Part shown: positions 1-5,707 of the stretch, piece after piece
How positions within the stretch are numbered: position 1 is the first letter of the stretch
How the letters are laid out: each line of letters begins with the position of its first letter
Assembly: GCA_021797955.1 (NCBI GenBank)
Contig: JAJZYV010000104.1
Location: 1 to 6,653 of the forward strand
Reading direction: 5' to 3'
Origin: Thermoplasmata archaeon
Lineage (GTDB): Archaea; Thermoplasmatota; Thermoplasmata; Thermoplasmatales; Thermoplasmataceae
DNA: 6,653 bases
Notes under the pieces: generated by a model
Told to the model about the DNA's origin: nothing
The model's input: the letters and a program-made list of their open reading frames with translations, nothing else
Database searches by the model: none
Program-made: the position numbers and the translations under genes

Positions 1-1103
1 AATTGAAGGAATACAGAGAAAAGGTAAGAGAATTTTCTCTTAGAGAATTTACTGCCGAAGAAGCCTCCAGATATGACATGGAAGAGAAGTATCCGGAGGA
101 ATTGCGAAAGAAAGCGCTTAAGGCAGGAATAATTGATTTTTCAAATCCGTGGAAAACTATGATTGGCATCGAAGAGATGTGCAGGGTAGATCCTGGTCTT
201 GGTATTTCTGTTACAGTCCCATATTTTGGTGCCGAGGTCCTCATGCTTCACGGAAGCGATTTCCTCAGGGAAAATTATCTGGCCAAGGTATCCTTGGGGG
301 ATAAAATAATGGGTCTCGGAGTTACGGAACCTGGAGGCGGGAGTGATGTTGCCGGACTGAAAACCCTGGCAAGGAAAGAGGGTGCCTATTATATTTTAAA
401 TGGATCAAAGATGTTCATAACAAATGGAACAATTGCCGACTTCTTTGTAACTCTGGTAAGAACTTCCCCTCCTGATGACCCAGCAAAAAGACACAGGGGA
501 TTGAGTGTAATTGTTGTGGAAAGGAAATATGATGGTTTTTCATCGAACAAATTGACAGGCAAGCTTGGAGTGAGGGCAACGAATACAGGTGAGTTAATAT
601 TCAACAATGTTAAGGTACCGGTTGAAAATCTGGTTGGAGAAGAGGGAAAAGGTTTCTATTATATCATGGAATTTTTCAATATTTCAAGAATTTTTGTGGC
701 GGCACAATCAATAGGGATAGCACAGGGGGTCCTGGACAGAACAACAGATTTCCTGATGAAGCTTGAAAAGAATGGGGAGTATGTTGGAGAGGAAAGAAAA
801 TTCAAGCTCGCGGAAATAGCAACAAGGGTCGAAGCTTCAAGGCTTCTGATGTACGAAGCCGCTTCCTATCTTTTCAATTACCAGCCAAATCCCACACTGA
901 CAAGCATGGCAAAGGGATACGCTTCGGAAACTGCAAGTTTTGCCGCTGAAACAGCAATGGAGATAACAGGTCAGACTGGAATAGCCACAGATATTGAGAG
1001 ATTTTTCAGGGATTCTAAAATTATGGAAATATGGGAAGGTACAAGCGAAGTTGAAAAAATAGTAATCTCGAGGATGATGTTAAAGGGTGAGAAAAATGAA
1101 TGA
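1..1103 (+). CDS. Acyl-CoA dehydrogenase, catalytic subunit (5' partial)
   Basis: FAD-dependent enzyme that introduces a trans-2,3 double bond into acyl-CoA and passes electrons to an electron-transfer flavoprotein; cytosolic. The frame is open at the window edge and 366 residues are visible from codon 3-5. The family is about 380 long, so roughly 10-20 N-terminal residues are probably missing; the TTG at 3-5 could be a start but has no support. Numbering from that codon, the helical N-domain holds a VREF helix. The flavin loop TEPGGGSD lies at 108-115, followed by NGSKMFITNG (133-142) and LGVRATNTGELIF in the middle domain. FFRDSKIMEIWEGTSE near the C-terminus carries Glu345, aligned with the medium-chain dehydrogenase base Glu376. 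Oddly, the RxxFGxxLxxxQ and GGxGF segments, which contact the FAD of the neighbouring subunit, are degraded (EERKFKLAE near 263-271; ITGQTG at 321-326). The next gene overlaps by 8 bases and keeps those elements. Substrate chain length cannot be read from sequence. Confidence 0.92.
   Translation, partial: LKEYREKVREFSLREFTAEEASRYDMEEKYPEELRKKALKAGIIDFSNPWKTMIGIEEMCRVDPGLGISVTVPYFGAEVLMLHGSDFLRENYLAKVSLGDKIMGLGVTEPGGGSDVAGLKTLARKEGAYYILNGSKMFITNGTIADFFVTLVRTSPPDDPAKRHRGLSVIVVERKYDGFSSNKLTGKLGVRATNTGELIFNNVKVPVENLVGEEGKGFYYIMEFFNISRIFVAAQSIGIAQGVLDRTTDFLMKLEKNGEYVGEERKFKLAEIATRVEASRLLMYEAASYLFNYQPNPTLTSMAKGYASETASFAAETAMEITGQTGIATDIERFFRDSKIMEIWEGTSEVEKIVISRMMLKGEKNE
1085..1090 (+). promoter_or_regulatory. 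Shine-Dalgarno site of the second acyl-CoA dehydrogenase gene
   Basis: GGGTGA lies five bases before the ATG at 1096, inside the last codons of the upstream gene. It matches the GGTGA part of the anti-Shine-Dalgarno complement and decides the start in favour of 1096 over the GTG at 1087. It implies translation from a shared mRNA. Confidence 0.65.
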
Positions 1104-2088
1104 GCAGGCAGAGCTGATGAGGGATAGTGCAAGAGAATTTGCAGAGAAATTTCTTGCAAATATTGCCACTGACATAGAAAGAAATGGTATCGATAAAAAC
1201 ACGCTGTCACTACTTGTTCAGCAGGGATTTTTAGGGGCTAACCTCGAAGAGTCAAAGGGAGGATCCGGTTTAGACAAACTTAGCCATTCTCTTTTATTGT
1301 TTGAACTGTCAAGAGTGTCCCCCTCCATTGCAGCAAATGTGTTTCTGCACAATGATATTGCGCTTCAGATAATGGGCCCAGAAGCGTTAAATTATGTGAT
1401 GAGCGGTAAAAGCATAGGATTCTATTTCCCGTCCTTGATGGAGGGATTTACTGATTCCATAAATAAATCAGAGTTTAGCAATGTAATCGGAACAAACCCT
1501 GAGAAAGTTATTGCACTTGACTCAGATGGAAAAGTTTACCTGCATACAGGCAAGGCATTAATAAATGGAAACAAAAAGCCGCTTGGACTCAGGGGTATTG
1601 GAAGCTGCAATTTTATTTCTGAATCAAAGATGGAAATTGGAACTGCTGAACAGCTTGAAGAACTGCTCATGAGATTTTCAGGAGACATAGCTTCCTTATT
1701 CTTGGGACTGTCAGAGGGGGCCTTAAACAAAGCACTGGAATATACAAAAGTAAGGAAGACATTCAATCACGCATTAAAGGACTATGAACCGGTTGCGTTC
1801 AGAATGTCTGAATTGTTAAGTGAATTGGAATTTATGAAATTCACCCTATTTAGCGGTGGAACAGACGAAATCATGGACTCAATGCTAAAAAACCAGAGTG
1901 CTTCTTTTTCTAGAAAAGCCACCAAATATGCACTTCAATTTCACGGAGGCTACGGCTATCTGGAAGACTTTGGAGTGGAAAAATTCTATAGAGATTCTGT
2001 GGCCCTGAACGCAATGATATATCGTCCTGTGAAAGATAAGAACATCCTGGCCTCCAAGATCTACGGAGAAAAATCCGGCTATCTATAG
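1096..2088 (+). CDS. Acyl-CoA dehydrogenase-like partner subunit, lacking catalytic glutamate
   Basis: A 330-residue member of the acyl-CoA dehydrogenase superfamily, about 50 shorter than usual. The ATG at 1096 is preferred over the in-frame GTG at 1087 because GGGTGA (1085-1090) sits five bases before it; that GTG lies inside the ribosome site. The N-terminal helical domain is recognisable (AREFAEKF at 12-19; GFLGANLEESKGGSGLD at 44-60). The middle domain is compressed (about 105-180) and has no TEPxxGSD loop, though GLRGIGS (164-170) recalls the usual LGxRxxxT strand. The C-domain keeps TKVRKTF (217-223) and HGGYGYLEDFGVEKFYRDS (283-301), which in the family touch the FAD of the adjacent subunit. 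Where IYEGTS should follow RDS there is ALNAMIYRP, so the base is absent. Inferred role: non-catalytic half of a heteromer with the upstream subunit. A freestanding degenerate paralogue is possible but the 8-base overlap argues against it. Confidence 0.82.
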   Translation: MNEQAELMRDSAREFAEKFLANIATDIERNGIDKNTLSLLVQQGFLGANLEESKGGSGLDKLSHSLLLFELSRVSPSIAANVFLHNDIALQIMGPEALNYVMSGKSIGFYFPSLMEGFTDSINKSEFSNVIGTNPEKVIALDSDGKVYLHTGKALINGNKKPLGLRGIGSCNFISESKMEIGTAEQLEELLMRFSGDIASLFLGLSEGALNKALEYTKVRKTFNHALKDYEPVAFRMSELLSELEFMKFTLFSGGTDEIMDSMLKNQSASFSRKATKYALQFHGGYGYLEDFGVEKFYRDSVALNAMIYRPVKDKNILASKIYGEKSGYL

Positions 2089-2135
2089 AACAAAGCGCTT
2101 CCTAAATTACCAATTATTATTTATTTCAAGAACAG

Positions 2136-2151
2136 TTCTATGTTCCTTTTT
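2136..2151 (+). terminator. Possible U-tract terminator after the dehydrogenase operon
   Basis: A pyrimidine-rich stretch ending in five T residues (2147-2151), 60 bases after the second dehydrogenase stop. Archaeal termination needs mainly a U-rich tract, so this is a plausible 3' end, but the signal is weak in such AT-rich DNA. The T-run at 2200-2205 (ATTTTTTAT) is an alternative. Confidence 0.25.
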
Positions 2152-2186
2152 CGAAAATTCAATAATCTTGATTAAAGTCTTCTTCA

Positions 2187-2200
2187 CAAAACTTAATTAT
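2187..2200 (+). promoter_or_regulatory. Probable archaeal BRE/TATA promoter of the adenosyltransferase gene
   Basis: CAAAACTTAATTAT has an A-rich BRE-like start followed by a TATA-like box (about 2192-2200), centred some 24 bases before the ATG at 2220. That is the spacing expected if transcription starts at or next to the A of the start codon, giving a leaderless mRNA. No GGAGG or GGTGA lies just upstream of this ATG, which fits. Assignment is by spacing and composition only. Confidence 0.45.
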
Positions 2201-2219
2201 TTTTTATCCATACTTCATT

Positions 2220-2753
2220 ATGTATACAAGAAGGGGGGACAAGGGAGAAACCGATACCGGAACAGGAATGCGGGTCACTAAAGGATCACACATAATTGAC
2301 ACAGAAGGGGATATTGATGAACTGAATTCCTTTATTGGTTTTGCTCAGGCAACCACAAAATGGGAAGATATTAAGCAGGATCTGGAAGCCATCCAGGTTG
2401 ACCTCTTTGTTCTTGGGGAGCAAATTACAGCACAAGGGAAAAGAAGAATCCTGACTGATGACAGACTGAAATGGCTGGAGGATAAGGTTAACATATACAG
2501 GAAAGAATATGGAAAAATAAGATTATTCGTAGTTCCTGGTGGTAGTGTGGAAGCAACCAGCCTTCATATAGCAAGAACTGTGTGCAGAAGACTGGAAAGA
2601 GACCTTGTCAAGTCAAAGGATGAAATTCAAATCCCAGAAATTATAGAGCAATACATAAACAGGCTATCATCACTTTTATTCTTTCATTCCCTCATTTCAA
2701 ACCGCAGGCTGGGAATAGAGGAAAGAATTTGGTATCTCAGGGAAATGCCTTAG
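2220..2753 (+). CDS. pduO: Cob(I)alamin adenosyltransferase, PduO/MMAB type
   Basis: Transfers the 5'-deoxyadenosyl group of ATP to cob(I)alamin, making adenosylcobalamin (coenzyme B12); cytosolic, and trimeric in this family. The 177 residues span the full usual domain. Visible motifs are the N-terminal ATP-binding TRRGDKGET (3-11), GDIDELNS (30-37), FVVPGGS (103-109), ARTVCRRLER (118-127) and YINRLSSLLF (145-154). Aligned with human MMAB, Phe103 matches Phe170, which helps remove the lower cobalt ligand, and Arg119, Arg123, Arg124 and Arg127 match the conserved 186/190/191/194 arginines, so the protein should be active. The ATG is secure: no other ATG, GTG or TTG occurs in frame back to the stop at 2169-2171. 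It appears to be its own transcription unit. The coenzyme could serve methylmalonyl-CoA mutase or a B12-dependent ribonucleotide reductase; neither is in the window. The stop is one base from that of the converging maltokinase gene. Confidence 0.95.
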   Translation: MYTRRGDKGETDTGTGMRVTKGSHIIDTEGDIDELNSFIGFAQATTKWEDIKQDLEAIQVDLFVLGEQITAQGKRRILTDDRLKWLEDKVNIYRKEYGKIRLFVVPGGSVEATSLHIARTVCRRLERDLVKSKDEIQIPEIIEQYINRLSSLLFFHSLISNRRLGIEERIWYLREMP

Positions 2754-2754
2754 T

Positions 2755-4059
2755 TCAATAGACCAAATTTGAGATGTAGCCAAGCGGTATGTTGATCCAA
2801 TCAGGCCTGTTTTCCATTTCATAAATGCTTTCGTAGATGGCTTTTTCCATAAGGAAGATGGGTAAAATTTCCCTAAAAAATTCGGAGTCTTTAGAAAAAT
2901 TTGAATCCAAAAGTTTTCTCTCCCTAATGTAGGAATTTAGAAAATTTTCTTGAATATTCTCGGATCTAGAATTCAACTGCCCTAACTTGGAACAGCATAG
3001 ATAATCAAATGATCTCATTATGCCTGCAACATCCTTCATTGGGCTCTGTTTTTGTTTTCTCTCCCCTGCATTCCTTAAGGGTTCCCCTTCAAAGTCAATT
3101 ACTTTCGGGCCAATTTCTGTTTTGAGTATCTGCCCAAGGTGGTAGTCGCCGTGAATCCTCTGCTTGTTCAGTCCAGATTGAGGCAATTTATCGAGTAATT
3201 TTACAACTGAGACAAGCCTGTCCTGGTGCTCCAAAATATTTCTGGCATATTCGTTTTTATTTCCCAATCTATTACACATTTTTATGAGCTTTTCACTGAA
3301 TTCAGATAAAGAAAACTTCATTTTTTCAATATCTTCGTAGGTAAATTTTTCAGGAGCAAAATCGACTCCGCTTAGCTTTGAAAGCGATACGTGCATTTTT
3401 GCAGTGATGACTGCAAGTTCTTCTGCTATTTTTCCTAGGCTGCCCCAAACATCTCCGGGATTATCTGCTTCCATGAGATATGCCCAGTAGTCCTTTGATC
3501 CTTTACAGTATTCTGAGAATGTGATCAAGCACTGTTCATTTTTATATGAAACCTGGCCTATGGGCTCCGGAATGTCTCTAAAATCAGTTTCTTTCCACAA
3601 TTTCGATGGAAGCATAAAATCGGGATTCTCAATGTCAGAATAAGTCCTCATAAATTTTCCAATTATTTTATCGTTAAGTATGAATGATGTATTACTCTGA
3701 TTAGCATTTATTGGCCTGATATTTTTCAAGCTTTCCCTTAATCTGTCTTTCCTGCCATTATATTCCATTTTTCCATGATATGATGAATCTATCACAGAAT
3801 CCAAGAGTTTTGATATTCTGCCCGACTTGATGGAGTCAGAATATCCATTTTTTCCGGTGTCCAAGATCATGTTGAGTCTCTTGTTTTTGGCGGAAATTAT
3901 CAGCAAAATAGGGGTTTCCTCATCTTCTCTTATTGAATAAACGTCTATTATTTCAAATGCCTTTGAGTCCGTTTCCTTCAGTGGGAACCATCTTTCATTT
4001 TTAGCTTCATCTATTATTTTGCCTATATTTTTTTTTATTTTTTCCGCATCACTTCTCAT
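2755..4059 (-). CDS. mak: Maltokinase (maltose 1-kinase, Mak/Pep2 family)
   Basis: Phosphorylates maltose with ATP to maltose-1-phosphate, the donor used by GlgE. The 434 residues match the usual 430-460. Order of features: an N-cap segment with NERWF (21-25); an N-lobe with NANQSNTSFIL (118-128), equivalent to the family's EQSNTS loop, and Lys135 in IIGKFMRTY as likely ATP-contacting lysine; a C-lobe with RIHGDYHLGQ (301-310), Asp305 being the probable catalytic base, and IDFEGEP (321-327), whose Asp322 binds metal. SPMKDVAGIMRSFDY (339-353) and ENRPDWINIP (416-425) are further family hallmarks. The ATG at 4059 lies inside the end of treS (11-base overlap), preceded by GGAGGG eight bases away. 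It is the last gene of the glgE-treS-mak operon. The start of the gene contains A6 and A9 runs (4028-4043). HGDYHLGQ and DFEGEP set it apart from other aminoglycoside-phosphotransferase-like kinases. Confidence 0.93.
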   Translation of the reverse strand: MRSDAEKIKKNIGKIIDEAKNERWFPLKETDSKAFEIIDVYSIREDEETPILLIISAKNKRLNMILDTGKNGYSDSIKSGRISKLLDSVIDSSYHGKMEYNGRKDRLRESLKNIRPINANQSNTSFILNDKIIGKFMRTYSDIENPDFMLPSKLWKETDFRDIPEPIGQVSYKNEQCLITFSEYCKGSKDYWAYLMEADNPGDVWGSLGKIAEELAVITAKMHVSLSKLSGVDFAPEKFTYEDIEKMKFSLSEFSEKLIKMCNRLGNKNEYARNILEHQDRLVSVVKLLDKLPQSGLNKQRIHGDYHLGQILKTEIGPKVIDFEGEPLRNAGERKQKQSPMKDVAGIMRSFDYLCCSKLGQLNSRSENIQENFLNSYIRERKLLDSNFSKDSEFFREILPIFLMEKAIYESIYEMENRPDWINIPLGYISNLVY

Positions 4060-5707
4060 TCTCTGAACCCTCCAAACTCATCCAGAAAAATGAATTTCTT
4101 TGCAATGTGAAGAAGTATGGAAGGTCACCAATATCTGGAAATCTTACCTGACTTATCAGTTCTCTTACATGCCATCCCGAATATTTCCTGAGATCCAATG
4201 TCACATATGATGGTTTTTTGGCCAGATTATAAACACAGAGAATCACGGAGGATTCATAGGTTCTTACGAAGCATAAAATTTCCTTGTTTTCAGAATGCAA
4301 AAAGTCTATACTTCCTCTTCCGAAAACCTTCGCGTATCTTCTTCTTGTCACGACCATTTTCCTGATCCAATTAAGGAAAGATGTTGGTAGCCTGGATTCT
4401 GATTCTACATTAATTGTTTCGTAATGATAGTTTGAGCTTATTATAACAGGCGCAAACAACTGTTCAGGATCAGACCTGGAAAAACCTGCATTTCTGTCAT
4501 ATGACCATTGCATAGGTGTTCTTACCCCATTCCTGTCTCCGAGGTATATATTGTCTCCCATTCCTATTTCGTCGCCGTAATAAAAAATAGGAGTTCCTGG
4601 CAGAGACATGATAAGGGCGTAAAGAAATTCAAGAACATAGCGATCATTGTCCACTAACGGTGTTAATCTCCGTCTAATTCCGAGATTCAGTCTCATCTTT
4701 GGAACTTTGGCATATTCTGAATACATAATATCTCTCTCTTCATCTGTCACCATTTCAAGAGTCAGCTCATCGTGGTTTCTTAAAAAGAGTCCCCAGGAGC
4801 AGGTTTCTGGAACAGGTAAGGTTTTTGAAATTATGTTTTCAATTGGAAATGCATCTTCTCTTGCCAGTGAGATGAATATTCTGGGCATTAGGGGAAAATT
4901 AAAATTCATCTGAAATTCATCTTCATTTCCGAAATATGCCTTTGCATCATCTGGCCATTGATTTGCCTCTGCCAGCAATATCTTCCCTGGAAATTCTCTG
5001 TCTATCATTTTTCTAACTTCCTTGAAGTAGTTGTGAGTTTCCGGGAGATTTTCACAGGATGTGCCTTCCCTTTCGAAAAGATATGGGACTGCATCACACC
5101 TGAATCCGTCCAGTCCATTTTTCAGCCAGAATCTGATCACATTGATCATTTCTTCCCTGACCTCAGGATTGTCATAGTTCAGATCAGGTTGGTGACTAAA
5201 AAACCTGTGCCAGTAATACTGACCGGTTTGAGGGTCAAGAGACCAATTTGATCTTTCAGTATCGATAAAAATGATTCTTGCATCTTTGTATTTTTCAGGA
5301 TCGTCTGACCACACAAACCAATCCCTTTTTGGATTATCTAACGAACTTCTTGCCTCTACAAACCACTTGTTCTGATCTGAGACGTGATTCAGCACTAGAT
5401 CTGCAATTACCTTTATTCCAAGATCATGTGCTGTCCTTATAAAAAGGTTGAAGTCATCCATTGTTCCATAATCAGGCAGTATCGAATAGTAATCTCTGAT
5501 GTCGTAACCGTCATCCTTTAGTGGAGAATCGTAAAATGGTAAAAGCCAAATGCAATCTATTCCAATACTCTTGATGTACTCAAGTTTCTCTGTTATTCCC
5601 CTGAAATCGCCTATTCCATCTCCGTTAGAATCATAAAACGATCTGATTGGTGCTTCATAAAAAATGGAATCTTTATACCAGAGTTCTCCCAAATCATTTT
5701 CACTCAT
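4049..5707 (-). CDS. treS: Trehalose synthase (maltose alpha-D-glucosyltransferase, GH13)
   Basis: Isomerises maltose and trehalose by intramolecular transglucosylation; cytosolic. The 552 residues fit stand-alone TreS, with no fused maltokinase domain. The start of the barrel reads LWYKDSIFYEAPIRSFYDSN (9-28) and DSNGDGIGDF. GH13 region I is DLVLNH (103-108). Region II, GFRCDAVPYL (201-210), has the nucleophile Asp205. Region III, LLAEANQWP (244-252), has the acid/base Glu247. Region IV, RNHDE (310-314), has Asp313. TreS-specific stretches are FEREGTSCENLPETH (211-225), LGIRRRLTPL (342-351), GDEIGMGDNIYLGDRNGV (378-395) and TPMQWS (397-402). A C-terminal beta domain follows from about 430. 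The ATG overlaps the glgE TGA (ATGA, 4 bases), preceded by GGGTGA, so translation is probably coupled. Within this operon it likely feeds trehalose into maltose-1-phosphate, or returns maltose to trehalose. Cys204 replaces the leucine common before the nucleophile; I expect no loss of function. Confidence 0.96.
   Translation of the reverse strand: MSENDLGELWYKDSIFYEAPIRSFYDSNGDGIGDFRGITEKLEYIKSIGIDCIWLLPFYDSPLKDDGYDIRDYYSILPDYGTMDDFNLFIRTAHDLGIKVIADLVLNHVSDQNKWFVEARSSLDNPKRDWFVWSDDPEKYKDARIIFIDTERSNWSLDPQTGQYYWHRFFSHQPDLNYDNPEVREEMINVIRFWLKNGLDGFRCDAVPYLFEREGTSCENLPETHNYFKEVRKMIDREFPGKILLAEANQWPDDAKAYFGNEDEFQMNFNFPLMPRIFISLAREDAFPIENIISKTLPVPETCSWGLFLRNHDELTLEMVTDEERDIMYSEYAKVPKMRLNLGIRRRLTPLVDNDRYVLEFLYALIMSLPGTPIFYYGDEIGMGDNIYLGDRNGVRTPMQWSYDRNAGFSRSDPEQLFAPVIISSNYHYETINVESESRLPTSFLNWIRKMVVTRRRYAKVFGRGSIDFLHSENKEILCFVRTYESSVILCVYNLAKKPSYVTLDLRKYSGWHVRELISQVRFPDIGDLPYFFTLQRNSFFWMSLEGSENEK
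4068..4073 (-). promoter_or_regulatory. Shine-Dalgarno site of the maltokinase gene
   Basis: GGAGGG on the minus strand, eight bases before the maltokinase ATG and inside the treS coding end. It fixes the maltokinase start at 4059 and supports translation of all three genes from one mRNA. Confidence 0.7.

Larger units (their letters stand above)
2089..2219. other. AT-rich intergenic region between the dehydrogenase pair and the adenosyltransferase gene
   Basis: The only real gap in the window, 131 bases and strongly AT-rich. It should hold the 3' end of the dehydrogenase transcript and the promoter of the adenosyltransferase gene. Three short perfect palindromes are visible: AAGCGCTT (2093-2100), AGAACAGTTCT (2129-2139) and TTTTCGAAAA (2148-2157). 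No small ORF or structured RNA was recognised. Confidence 0.6.

Noticed and set aside
27..50. Direct repeat AGAGAATTT at 27-35 and 42-50
   Set aside because: It encodes two REF tripeptides in the N-terminal helix of the dehydrogenase. It is too short to be a functional DNA repeat and has no further copies in array form.
1087..1095. GTG at 1087 as start of the second acyl-CoA dehydrogenase gene
   Set aside because: It falls within the GGGTGA ribosome site that serves the ATG at 1096, and it would add only three residues with no family support.
389..1766. Minus-strand open frames opposite the acyl-CoA dehydrogenase genes (389-607, 971-1210, 1536-1766)
   Set aside because: They are antisense shadows of conserved dehydrogenase domains, with no start signals or recognisable protein features.
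2129..2151. Intrinsic hairpin terminator formed by AGAACAGTTCT plus the T-run
   Set aside because: The palindrome allows only a four-base stem with a three-base loop and is separated from the T-run by several bases; only the T-tract itself is kept as a weak candidate.
4647..5251. Open frames on the + strand at 4647-4913 and 4958-5251
   Set aside because: They lie antisense inside treS, whose full length is clearly conserved GH13 sequence. Their translations show no recognisable domain.
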